DNA from: an uncultured Erysipelotrichaceae bacterium
Lineage (GTDB): Bacteria > Bacillota_I > Bacilli_A > RF39 > UBA660
Direction of reading: 5' to 3'
DNA length: 64,000 nucleotides
NCBI GenBank assembly: GCA_902761685.1
Contig: CACWLI010000006.1
Coordinates: 33,244 to 97,243 of the forward strand
Shown: piece after piece, positions 52,104-60,094 of the stretch
Position numbering within the stretch: the first letter of the stretch is position 1
Layout of the letters: every line of letters starts with the position of its first letter
The notes under the pieces: generated by a model
Told to the model about the DNA's origin: nothing
The model's database searches: none
Seen by the model: the letters and a program-made list of their open reading frames with translations, nothing else
Program-made: the position numbers and the translations under genes

Positions 52104-52106
52104 ATT

Positions 52107-52361
52107 ATGAAAAAAAATTTAATTATAAGCTATGTAAATAAACTAACTAAACAAGATATTATTAATTATTTAAATAAAGAAAACATTGAATATACAAACG
52201 ATGAACTAGATTTAATATATAATGCTATTAAAAATGATTATGAAGTTATTTTAAGTAATGATTTTGATAAATATATAACAAACTATAAATTTAATTTAAA
52301 TGAAAAACTATATAATAAAATATTAGAAAAATATAATGAATATAAAAAGTTTATTGAATAA
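52107..52361 (+). CDS. Small helical protein, possibly DUF2624/YqfT-like
   Basis: 84 residues, charged and helical: KQDIINYLNKENIEYTNDEL, then IKNDYEVILSN and KILEKYNEYKKFIE. The layout recalls DUF2624 (Bacillus YqfT), which sits beside nfo (yqfS) in Bacillus, and here nfo is the convergent neighbour; the match is weak. The stop overlaps the nfo 3' end by 11 bases inside a shared terminator. Its ribosome site is buried in the preceding terminator hairpin. Confidence 0.6.
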   Translation: MKKNLIISYVNKLTKQDIINYLNKENIEYTNDELDLIYNAIKNDYEVILSNDFDKYITNYKFNLNEKLYNKILEKYNEYKKFIE

Positions 52362-52376
52362 AATCAATAAACTTTT
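52344..52376. terminator. Bidirectional terminator shared by convergent genes
   Basis: AAAAGTTTATTGA / TCAATAAACTTTT stem covering the overlapping 3' ends of the small plus-strand gene and nfo. Confidence 0.8.
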
Positions 52377-53232
52377 CTTTTCTAAAATTATCTATTTCCA
52401 TTTTATATGGAGGATACTCATCAGGTTTATTTCTATTAACCCATGGAGTTTCTAAAATAAATGGAATACCACTTAGTCTTTCATTATGGACTACTTTATT
52501 TAAACTATCAAATCCAATAGTTCCATATCCAATATTTTGATGTCTATCTTTATGTGATGATATAGGATTCATACTATCATTTACATGGACACATTTAATT
52601 TTATCTAATCCAATATATTCATCAAAAAGATCTAAATATTCATCAAATTTAGAAATATCAATTCCTGAATCATTTAAGTGACATGTATCAAGACAAACAC
52701 ATACTCTATCTTTTTCTTTTACTCCATCTAAAATACTTTTAATTTCCTCTAAATTTATACCAAGTTCATTTCCTTTTCCTGCCATAGTTTCAAGTAAAAT
52801 AATTGTATCTTCTGTTTTACTAAGAACAATGTTTAACCCATCTATTATATTTTTAATGCCCTCTTCACGTGTACAATTAACTGCACTTCCAGGATGCAAC
52901 ACTATTTTATTAAAACCTAAGCTTTTAACTCTATTTAATTCATCAACAAAAAAATCTACATAAAAATTAAATTTTTCTTCACTAGCTCTATTAGCTAAAT
53001 TAACAATATATGGTGCATGCACAATGACATTATTACTGTTAATATTATTATCTACCATTAATTTATATGCTTCATAAGTTATTTCATCATTAATTTCACT
53101 TCTTGTTGTACTTTGAGCAGGACCAGTATAAAACATAAAAGTATTAGCATTATAACTAATAGCTTCTTCTACACTACCTAACAACTGTGTTTTATTATTA
53201 AAACTAACATGACTTCCTATTATTAAATTCAT
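52351..53232 (-). CDS. nfo: Endonuclease IV
   Basis: 293 residues, TIM-barrel AP endonuclease with three zinc ions. Seen: IIGSHVSFNNKTQLLGSVEEA, FMFYTGPAQSTTR, NVIVHAPYIVNLA, KIVLHPGSAVNCTREEGI, ILLETMAGKGNELG, VCVCLDTCHLNDSGIDI, CVHVNDSMNPISSHKDRHQNI-type region and FILETPWVN. It cuts abasic sites in base-excision repair. ATG 53232 is chosen because upstream in-frame codons encode an untypical hydrophobic extension; GGTG lies upstream. Confidence 0.95.
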   Translation of the reverse strand: MNLIIGSHVSFNNKTQLLGSVEEAISYNANTFMFYTGPAQSTTRSEINDEITYEAYKLMVDNNINSNNVIVHAPYIVNLANRASEEKFNFYVDFFVDELNRVKSLGFNKIVLHPGSAVNCTREEGIKNIIDGLNIVLSKTEDTIILLETMAGKGNELGINLEEIKSILDGVKEKDRVCVCLDTCHLNDSGIDISKFDEYLDLFDEYIGLDKIKCVHVNDSMNPISSHKDRHQNIGYGTIGFDSLNKVVHNERLSGIPFILETPWVNRNKPDEYPPYKMEIDNFRKEKFIDFIQ

Positions 53233-53265
53233 TTCATTCACCATGTTTATTATATAATATTTCAA

Positions 53266-53298
53266 AATAAAAAGAAACTTTAATAAGTTTCTTTTATT
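53266..53298 (-). terminator. Rho-independent terminator
   Basis: AAAAGAAACTT / AAGTTTCTTTT stem with T-rich tract on the minus strand, after the pilin gene. Confidence 0.8.
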
Positions 53299-53316
53299 TA
53301 ACACTTTAACTATAAA

Positions 53317-53790
53317 TTAACTATTTGATTTAGCTGGTACATTACTACTACAAGTAATTTTAAATTGAGTAACTCCTGCTTCACCAATTGTTTCAACTTT
53401 AGCAGTATCATCATCAATCTTTTCAACTTTTAATTCAGTACCAGTGTAAGAATATTGATATGTTCCATCAGTAGCATGATATTCAGTAATTTTACCATTT
53501 TTACTAACTTTAATCATATAATCAAGTTCTGTTCTACCACTTAAATCAAGTGCACTTCCACAAGCAGTTCCATTAACACGAGCATATGTTTTTTCTCCAG
53601 TAGAAGTCATGCTATCAAGCATCCATTGTTGTTCAGCAGCTTTAAAGACATCTTTAAGTTCTGTAGTAAATGAATTCTTTTTAGCAGTTCTAAACATACC
53701 CATAACGTTTGGTAATGCGATGATAACTAAGATAGCTAAGATTGCAATAACTGCTAGTAATTCAACTAGTGTAAATCCTTTCTTTTTCAT
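53317..53790 (-). CDS. Type IV pilin-like protein
   Basis: 157 residues. Class III signal: MKKKG|FTLVELLAVIAILAIL, with prepilin cleavage between Gly and Phe and the conserved Glu at +5. The amphipathic helix ends near NVMGMFRTAKKN. The C-terminal beta domain contains two Cys (NGTACGSAL; KITCSSN) likely forming a disulphide. ComGC/PilA-type major pilin or pseudopilin. The start at 53790 matches the prepilin leader; an ATG at 53802 gives four more residues. No assembly ATPase, peptidase or other pilin gene is nearby, so it is an orphan. Confidence 0.88.
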   Translation of the reverse strand: MKKKGFTLVELLAVIAILAILVIIALPNVMGMFRTAKKNSFTTELKDVFKAAEQQWMLDSMTSTGEKTYARVNGTACGSALDLSGRTELDYMIKVSKNGKITEYHATDGTYQYSYTGTELKVEKIDDDTAKVETIGEAGVTQFKITCSSNVPAKSNS

Positions 53791-53875
53791 AATATAAATC
53801 ATTCCTTCCTTTCCTTGGGCTTTACCCTTACCTTATGTTATAATTATAGCATTCAAAAAAATGTATTGTCAATAT

Positions 53876-53921
53876 AAAAAAATAATAAATGTAAACTAGT
53901 CATTAGATACATTTATTATTT
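53876..53921 (-). terminator. Rho-independent terminator of ylbE
   Basis: AATAATAAATGTA / TACATTTATTATT stem with T-rich tract on the minus strand; overlaps the ylbE stop. Confidence 0.65.
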
Positions 53922-54120
53922 TAGTTATCAAATCTACACTATCAACAAAGTTATCAATTTTATCAATAGTTCTTAGTTTATATTTAGTTTTCATTTTATT
54001 TACAAATTCATTATAATTAGCAGGATCTCTATTTAACTCTTTATACCAATTTGAGTTTTCTCTTAAATATTTAAGAAACTTTTCATTTTCTCTTAATTTA
54101 TTAATTACTTCATACTTCAT
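53896..54120 (-). CDS. ylbE: YlbE-like protein
   Basis: 74 residues. FLKYLRENSNWYKELNRDPANYNEFVNKMKT-type pattern (keep WYKELNRDP and KYKLRTIDKIDNF) fits the YlbE family of Bacillus. Function unknown. GAGGAG is present six bases before the ATG, and the gene follows ylbD by two bases, reproducing the Bacillus ylbD-ylbE order. Confidence 0.82.
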   Translation of the reverse strand: MKYEVINKLRENEKFLKYLRENSNWYKELNRDPANYNEFVNKMKTKYKLRTIDKIDNFVDSVDLITKIINVSND

Positions 54121-54122
54121 AT

Positions 54123-54464
54123 TTACTCCTCATATATTTTATCTATTTTTTCTTCCTTTGCTTTTACTTCTTCTTCGTTACCTGGCTTAGTTAATTCTTC
54201 AACAATAGAAACTGCTTTTTGAATAGAATTGATATTTTCTTCTAATGAGTCTATATTTATATTTTTTAAAGTATTTAATAATCCTTTTATATTTATAGTA
54301 TCTGTTATAGTATTCTTTGTATATTTATTCCATATAGATTTGTCTTCACCATATATATCATATAATTCATATAATGTTTGCCAAGATACTTTATTATTTT
54401 TAACATAATCAACAAATTCTGGATTATTACTTATAAATTTTTTAAAATCATCTTTCTTTGACAT
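54123..54464 (-). CDS. ylbD: YlbD-like protein
   Basis: 113 residues. DDFKKFISNNPEFVDYVKNN, then SWQTLYELYDIYGEDKSIWN, matches YlbD (annotated as a putative spore-coat-associated protein in Bacillus). The C-terminal part is a helical, acidic tail. No strong Shine-Dalgarno. Retained as a pair with ylbE although no sporulation genes are in view, so a vegetative role is possible. Confidence 0.8.
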   Translation of the reverse strand: MSKKDDFKKFISNNPEFVDYVKNNKVSWQTLYELYDIYGEDKSIWNKYTKNTITDTINIKGLLNTLKNINIDSLEENINSIQKAVSIVEELTKPGNEEEVKAKEEKIDKIYEE

Positions 54465-54477
54465 ATTATATTATATT

Positions 54478-54512
54478 AAAAAAAGATATGTTTTATACAT
54501 ATCTTTTATTCT
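54478..54512 (-). terminator. Rho-independent terminator of divIB
   Basis: AAAAGATATGT / ACATATCTTTT stem with T-rich tract on the minus strand. Confidence 0.8.
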
Positions 54513-55180
54513 TTTATTTCAAAATAATTTCCACTATCTAAATAAAGTATACCTGTTTTACCATCTATTTTTTTAACTATATCTACATATTTATTTAAAA
54601 CGTCTAACTTAGTAGTAGTAATATATACTTCATTTCCATCATTCATATATAGTATAAATCTTTTTCCATCAAAATTTGTTTTACTATATTCTATTTCACT
54701 TATCAAACTAATTATATTACTATCAACATTTTTAAACTCTTTTACAAATGACTTTTCTACTTCTTCAGGTACATAATTTATTAATGTTGGTACTCCAATT
54801 ACATTATCTAATTTATAACTTTTATTATCTGATGTCATATATTCATTATTGCTTCTAATAAAATATAGTATTTTCTTTTCTTTAACATCTATTCTTAAAG
54901 CAAAATCACTATTTTTTTCTATTTTAACATCTTCAATTAAATCTAATTTTAAAAGTTTCTTCTTAATTTTACTTTTACTAAGCAATAAAAACTTTGGATA
55001 ATCTTCTATATTTGCTTGTTCAATAATATCATCATCACTATAATAATTATTATTCAAAATAACTATATTTTTTGTTTTTATATTAATTAAATAATTAACT
55101 ACAAAATATAATATAATAATAACTATTATAAAAGTAAATATCTTTTTAAAATTAATTTTTTTCTTTTTATTTTTTTTCAT
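54506..55180 (-). CDS. divIB: Cell division protein DivIB/FtsQ
   Basis: 224 residues. Basic N-terminus, single helix (IFTFIIVIIILYFVVNYLI), then a POTRA domain (IKTKNIVILNNNYYSDDDII; KLLKLDLIEDVKIEKN) and the beta domain. Bitopic division protein linking divisome assembly to septal wall synthesis. Its start overlaps murG by 14 bases, the usual murG-divIB pairing of Firmicutes. Confidence 0.88.
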   Translation of the reverse strand: MKKNKKKKINFKKIFTFIIVIIILYFVVNYLINIKTKNIVILNNNYYSDDDIIEQANIEDYPKFLLLSKSKIKKKLLKLDLIEDVKIEKNSDFALRIDVKEKKILYFIRSNNEYMTSDNKSYKLDNVIGVPTLINYVPEEVEKSFVKEFKNVDSNIISLISEIEYSKTNFDGKRFILYMNDGNEVYITTTKLDVLNKYVDIVKKIDGKTGILYLDSGNYFEIKE

Positions 55181-56258
55181 CTTTTCCCTTTATTATCTTT
55201 TTTACTTCGTCTAATATTATTGTACTAGAACTAATATCTCTTATTTTACTTAAATTTTCTTTTACTTCTTTAAATGTTTCATCACTAAACATTTCTTCTA
55301 TTGCTTCAATTAGTGAATCTTTATTTAAATCTTTTTCCTCTATTAATATACTAATTTTTTTATTAACTAAATCAAGAGCATTATAATATTGATGATTATT
55401 TGCAACATATGGACTTGGTATTAATATTGATGGTGTTTTAGTCGCCATTATTTCAGCAATTGTAGAAGCTCCTGCTCTAGAAATAATTAAATCTGCACTT
55501 TTCATCAAACTTGGCAAATTATCAAAGAAAGGAATAATTTTAGTACTCTTTGGCACTATTAAATTATTATTAAGTTCTGCATAACTCTTTTTACCAGTTA
55601 TAAATAATATTTCAGCATCTTCTCTTTCATATGTTCTTAAAAAATCTAATAGTTTTTCATTTACAGACGTACTTCCAAGAGATCCCATTACTATTATTAT
55701 TAATTTTTTATTTTTAGAAAAACCTAAATCAGTTTTATTATATTTTTTACATTCAATTGCTCTTTGACTAACAGGATTACCAGTATAAATAATATTTTTA
55801 CATTTAAGTTTTCTTGTTCCTTCTTTAAATGATACAAATACTGCATCTACTTTTCTAGATAAGAATATATTTGTTTTACCAGGTAACATGTTTTGTTCAT
55901 GTAAAAATACTCTAACACCTCTTTTTTTTGCTGCTAAACAAACAGGAAGTGTTACATACCCACCAAATGCAATAACTGCATCAGGTTTAAAATCATCCAT
56001 TATTTTTAAACATTTTTTATATGAACTTGAAATACATTTAATATTCTTAATATTTCTAATCATATTTGTTTTAGAAAGTCCATATATTTCAATACCTTCA
56101 TATGGTATTCCCATACTAGGTATTAAATCATTTTCCATTCTATTCTTTGTTCCAATATATAAGTATTCATTTTTTTTATCCTTTTTTATTTCATCTAATA
56201 CTGATAATGCAGGATAAATATGTCCTCCTGTTCCACCAGCTGTTAAAATAAACTTCAT
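55167..56258 (-). CDS. murG: UDP-GlcNAc:undecaprenyl-pyrophosphoryl-MurNAc-pentapeptide transferase
   Basis: 363 residues, GT-B glycosyltransferase making lipid II at the inner membrane face. N-terminal G-loop LTAGGTGGHIYPALSV, second loop VIAFGGYVTLP, LHEQNMLPG, C-terminal VMGSLGSTSVNEK, SRAGASTIAEIMA and SPYVANNHQYYNA. AAGGAGAG precedes the ATG. Confidence 0.96.
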   Translation of the reverse strand: MKFILTAGGTGGHIYPALSVLDEIKKDKKNEYLYIGTKNRMENDLIPSMGIPYEGIEIYGLSKTNMIRNIKNIKCISSSYKKCLKIMDDFKPDAVIAFGGYVTLPVCLAAKKRGVRVFLHEQNMLPGKTNIFLSRKVDAVFVSFKEGTRKLKCKNIIYTGNPVSQRAIECKKYNKTDLGFSKNKKLIIIVMGSLGSTSVNEKLLDFLRTYEREDAEILFITGKKSYAELNNNLIVPKSTKIIPFFDNLPSLMKSADLIISRAGASTIAEIMATKTPSILIPSPYVANNHQYYNALDLVNKKISILIEEKDLNKDSLIEAIEEMFSDETFKEVKENLSKIRDISSSTIILDEVKKIIKGKDEKK

Positions 56259-56322
56259 AAATACTCTCTCCTTTAAAATTACATCAAGTAGTAAACCTCT
56301 TTGTAAGCATTATTATATAACA

Positions 56323-56913
56323 TTATTTTGTATTTTTCATCAATTTTAATATTTTTTCACGTAAAACAGTGTTAGCTTCATCTAAAGTCATATCACCTAC
56401 ACTAAATGGTTTTCCTATTCTAGTAATTAAGTTTCCTTTTTTACCAGTATATTCTCCACTAATACCAAATGGAACTATTAAAGCATTAGTTTTTTTAGCA
56501 AGTGATACAGCTCCATATTTAAATGGTAATAAATCTACTTCATCTTTTGTACCTATAGTTTTATTTCTAGTTCCTTCTGGAAATATACCAAGACATCCTC
56601 CATTTAATAAAACTTCCATTGCTTCACTTTTAGCTTTTTCATCATGAATAGTTCTATCTACACTAATACATCCAGCCATACGATAAAACCATGCATGTTT
56701 ACCTTTAAAATATTCATCCTTTGCCATGTAATGTATTACTCTATTAGTAACTATCATTACATTATATTGATCATGTACATGTTTATGATTACCACAAAAT
56801 ATAACTGGTCCACTTGAAGGAATATTCTCACTTCCAATTATAGTAGGATAAAATTTAGTTTTATAATATAATTTTACAAATGGTCTTAATATTTTATAAC
56901 CTATATCTTTCAT
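56323..56913 (-). CDS. plsC: 1-acyl-sn-glycerol-3-phosphate acyltransferase family protein, copy 1
   Basis: 196 residues. Catalytic HxxxxD as FCGNHKHVHDQYN, and the glycerophosphate-binding FPEGTRNK. GCISVDRTIHDEKAKSEAM and PFKYGAVSLAKKTNALIVPF are shared with copy 2 at 58600. Makes phosphatidic acid from lysophosphatidic acid. It overlaps the acyl-CoA ligase gene by one base. Confidence 0.9.
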   Translation of the reverse strand: MKDIGYKILRPFVKLYYKTKFYPTIIGSENIPSSGPVIFCGNHKHVHDQYNVMIVTNRVIHYMAKDEYFKGKHAWFYRMAGCISVDRTIHDEKAKSEAMEVLLNGGCLGIFPEGTRNKTIGTKDEVDLLPFKYGAVSLAKKTNALIVPFGISGEYTGKKGNLITRIGKPFSVGDMTLDEANTVLREKILKLMKNTK

Positions 56914-58613
56914 TAATCTTCCTCTTTATCTTTTATTAATTCTGTATATGATATTTTACCTATTTTAGTCTTTGGTAATTCTTTTCTATAACCATATGCA
57001 TAAGGTAATGCATAAGATGCAATATTCTTTTCACAGTGACTTCTTATACTCTTTTTAACTTCACTATTTAAAACTATTCCTTTTTTAAGAATAATATATG
57101 CTTTTACTACTTCTTTTTTATAAGGATGTGGAACTCCAACTACTACACATGATTCAACATAAGGATGTTCAAGTATTATTTGTTCTATTTGTCCTGGATA
57201 AATATTATATCCACTAGAAACTATCATTCTTTTAAGTCTAGCTTCAAAATAAATGAATCCATCTTTATCCATATAACCTAAGTCTCCACTATGAAGCCAT
57301 AATTTTCCATCTTTATGTTTAATTAGAATATTTTTAGTTTCTTCTATATCATTTAGATATTCGCTCATAACAGTTGGACCACTAATACATATTTCACCTA
57401 CTTCATTACTAGAACATACTTTATGTGTTTCTGGATTAATAATTTTTATTTCAGTTTCTGGAGTAGGAATACCTACACTACCAAATCTTGATTCTTCAAG
57501 TGGTGTCATAGTAACTCCAGCAGTACATTCAGTCATACCATAAGCTCCTCTTACTTTAGCTTCACTACCATGTTCATAAAAGAATTCATCAAGTTTTTTA
57601 TTTAATTTTTTATTAATTGAGTCTCCACCGCAAACAACACATTTTAAGAATGATAAATCAGCATCAACTAATTTTTTACTGTTATATAACCCTTCTAATA
57701 AACTAGGCACACATCCTATTGTATTAGGTTTATATTTTAATATAATTGAATCAAACTTTCTTGGACTAAATGTTGGTAATATAATTGAATGTCCACCAGA
57801 AACAAAAACTGCATGGAAAGTACATCCTAAACCAAATCCATGAAATATAGGCATAATAGATAAAGTAGATACTCCTGGCCCTATTACTTTATTTATTTCA
57901 AGTAATCCAAGAGCAACAGCATTAAAGTTTTTGTTTGTTAAAACTATTCCTTTTGGTTTACCAGTAGTACCACCACTATATAATATAACAGCTTTATCAC
58001 TACCCTTTACATTACTTTTAATTAATTTAGTAACAAATTTACTTCTATTTAAAAATTTACTATATAATATAGTATCTTCTCCACTAGGACTTGTTATCTT
58101 TTGAGAATTTTTAATTTTGTATCCTAATTTCATAAGAGGATCCATAGATTCACTAACACTTGTATAAATTACTTTTTCTAACTTAGTTTTAGATATTATA
58201 TTTTTAACTTTTCCATATGAAATATCAGCTACTACTGCATATTTTGAACCTGTTAAATTAAATGCAAATTTTAATTCTTCTTCACTAGATAATGGATGAA
58301 TCATATTTATAAGTGCTCCAATTTTATTAAGAGCATAAAAACATATTATAGCTTCTGGTGTATTTGGCATTACAATAGAAACAATATCTTTTTTAGTAAC
58401 ACCCATTCTAACAAATGCATTTGCACATGTATTTATTCTTCTAATAAATGTTTTATATGTAACTTTAGATCCATAATAAGAATATGCATTTAAATGAGGA
58501 TACTTAATTGCAGTTCTTCTAATCATTTCATACATTGATACATCTGGAACAGATAAATTCTTTTTCATATCAACATAATATTTATACCAAGGATATTCAT
58601 TATTTTTTTTCAT
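56913..58613 (-). CDS. AMP-binding fatty-acyl-CoA/ACP ligase
   Basis: 566 residues, ANL superfamily. P-loop-like VILYSGGTTGKPKGIVLTNK, A5 GAYGMTECTAGVTM, A7 LHSGDLGYMDKDGFIYF, A8 RLKRMIVSSGYNIYPGQIE, A10 LPKTKIGKISY. Activates a carboxylate, likely a fatty acid, as acyl-AMP. ATG 58613 has AAGGAG six bases upstream; a TTG at 58628 is less likely. Sandwiched between two plsC genes with overlaps on both sides, suggesting uptake and direct incorporation of exogenous fatty acids into phospholipid. Confidence 0.9.
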   Translation of the reverse strand: MKKNNEYPWYKYYVDMKKNLSVPDVSMYEMIRRTAIKYPHLNAYSYYGSKVTYKTFIRRINTCANAFVRMGVTKKDIVSIVMPNTPEAIICFYALNKIGALINMIHPLSSEEELKFAFNLTGSKYAVVADISYGKVKNIISKTKLEKVIYTSVSESMDPLMKLGYKIKNSQKITSPSGEDTILYSKFLNRSKFVTKLIKSNVKGSDKAVILYSGGTTGKPKGIVLTNKNFNAVALGLLEINKVIGPGVSTLSIMPIFHGFGLGCTFHAVFVSGGHSIILPTFSPRKFDSIILKYKPNTIGCVPSLLEGLYNSKKLVDADLSFLKCVVCGGDSINKKLNKKLDEFFYEHGSEAKVRGAYGMTECTAGVTMTPLEESRFGSVGIPTPETEIKIINPETHKVCSSNEVGEICISGPTVMSEYLNDIEETKNILIKHKDGKLWLHSGDLGYMDKDGFIYFEARLKRMIVSSGYNIYPGQIEQIILEHPYVESCVVVGVPHPYKKEVVKAYIILKKGIVLNSEVKKSIRSHCEKNIASYALPYAYGYRKELPKTKIGKISYTELIKDKEED

Positions 58614-59190
58614 TATTATCTCCTTCAATCATTAGTTTTTTTACTTTTTCCATAAGTTTCTTATTTTCTATATCTAATTCATTATTAACTTTATAAGGTT
58701 TTCCATAAGTAATTTTAATACTTTTTTTAAACAATTTATATTTACCAGTTATAGCAAAAGGAACAATATATGCATTAGTTTTTTTTGCAAATGAAACTGC
58801 CCCATATTTAAATGGAAGCAATAATTCATTTGTTTTATTAATTGTTCCTTCTGGAAATATACCAAGAACTTCTTCATTTTCAAGTACACTAATAGCTTCA
58901 CTTTTAGCATTTTCATCATGTATACTTCTATCTACACTAATACATCCCATACTTCTAAAAAATTTAGATTTTAGTTTTGTATTAAACAATTCTTTCTTAG
59001 CCATCATATGGACTACTCTTTTAGGTCCACCAAGCATTAATGCTGCATCTATTAAATTAGTATGATTACCTGCTAATATAATAGCGCCTTCTTTTGGAAT
59101 ATTATCTACATTTACGTATGATGGCTTATATATAAATAAAAATATAGGTTTAAGTACTACTACAAGCACTTTATATAAAACATATTTCAT
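58600..59190 (-). CDS. plsC: 1-acyl-sn-glycerol-3-phosphate acyltransferase family protein, copy 2
   Basis: 196 residues. LAGNHTNLIDAALM (HxxxxD), FPEGTINK, GCISVDRSIHDENAKSEAI. The FPEGTR Arg is Ile here (FPEGTI), which may change acceptor preference. N-terminal hydrophobic helix (LVVVLKPIFLFIYK). First gene of the lipid operon; its 3' end overlaps the ligase gene by 14 bases. AAGGAG precedes the ATG. Confidence 0.9.
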   Translation of the reverse strand: MKYVLYKVLVVVLKPIFLFIYKPSYVNVDNIPKEGAIILAGNHTNLIDAALMLGGPKRVVHMMAKKELFNTKLKSKFFRSMGCISVDRSIHDENAKSEAISVLENEEVLGIFPEGTINKTNELLLPFKYGAVSFAKKTNAYIVPFAITGKYKLFKKSIKITYGKPYKVNNELDIENKKLMEKVKKLMIEGDNNEKK

Positions 59191-59226
59191 ACTATACTCC
59201 TTAATATTAATTATATCATATTAATA

Positions 59227-60042
59227 CTATTCTTTCATTAAAGTAATTACTACAACTTCTCCATTATTATTAATTCTAATAGGAATTCTTTTACTAAAAC
59301 CAAGTCCTCTAGAAACAATCATTTTAGTTTTTCCTTTATTATATTCTCCCATAGAATATTTAGGAAAAAATGTGTAATCAGGTGATAATAATGCACCAAA
59401 TATTGGTAATACTATTAATCCTCCATGAACATGTCCACTTAATACTAAATCAGCTCCATAATTAACATAACTATCAAATTCAAGTGGATTATGAGCAACT
59501 AAAATATTAAATTTATTTTTATCTAATAAACCTATTTTATCTTCAATGTATTCTTTACTTAAACATAATTTATGAAATTTTTGATAACATTCTAGTTCAC
59601 TAACAAGTCCATACAAATTAATATTATTAGTAAGTTTTTCTTTAGAATTAAAAATATAATTAATTTTTTTCTTTTCTATTAATTTTCTATATTCAATTAA
59701 ATCATCTTCTAATTTAGTTTCATGATTTCCAAAAATATAATAATTTTTATATTTAATTCCATCATAAAGATTAATAAAATTTTCTATTTCACTAAGGCTT
59801 TCATTTACCATATCTCCACCATGTATTACAATATCTGGTTTTTCTTTATGAATGATTTTAATTAATTTATCTTTTAAATCTCTATTATGTAAATCACTTA
59901 AAAATATTATTTTTAGATTTTTATCTATTTTATTACTTTTTATATTATATCTAGTTATATCAAGTTTAACATAACTCATTATCGTAGATATAATTACTAC
60001 TAAAATTATTAAAATAATTATTATTAATATTATACTTTTCAT
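59227..60042 (-). CDS. Membrane-anchored calcineurin-type phosphoesterase, intact
   Basis: 271 residues. N-terminal helix (SIILIIIILIILVVIISTIM), then a complete metallophosphoesterase site: IIFLSDLHNRD, VIHGGDMVNES, YIFGNHETKLE, LVAHNPLEF, LVLSGHVHGGLIVLP. Resembles YkuE/UDP-diacylglucosamine-type MPE proteins acting at the membrane. Substrate unknown. Downstream of it is the lipid operon, and an inactive-looking relative lies at 45600. Confidence 0.88.
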   Translation of the reverse strand: MKSIILIIIILIILVVIISTIMSYVKLDITRYNIKSNKIDKNLKIIFLSDLHNRDLKDKLIKIIHKEKPDIVIHGGDMVNESLSEIENFINLYDGIKYKNYYIFGNHETKLEDDLIEYRKLIEKKKINYIFNSKEKLTNNINLYGLVSELECYQKFHKLCLSKEYIEDKIGLLDKNKFNILVAHNPLEFDSYVNYGADLVLSGHVHGGLIVLPIFGALLSPDYTFFPKYSMGEYNKGKTKMIVSRGLGFSKRIPIRINNNGEVVVITLMKE

Positions 60043-60065
60043 AAAGATTATTTTAACACAATTAA

Positions 60066-60094
60066 TAAAAAAAAGAAACTCACGTTTCTTTTTT
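60066..60094 (-). terminator. Rho-independent terminator
   Basis: AAAAAGAAAC / GTTTCTTTTT stem with T run on the minus strand, overlapping the 3' end of the 60093 gene. Confidence 0.8.
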
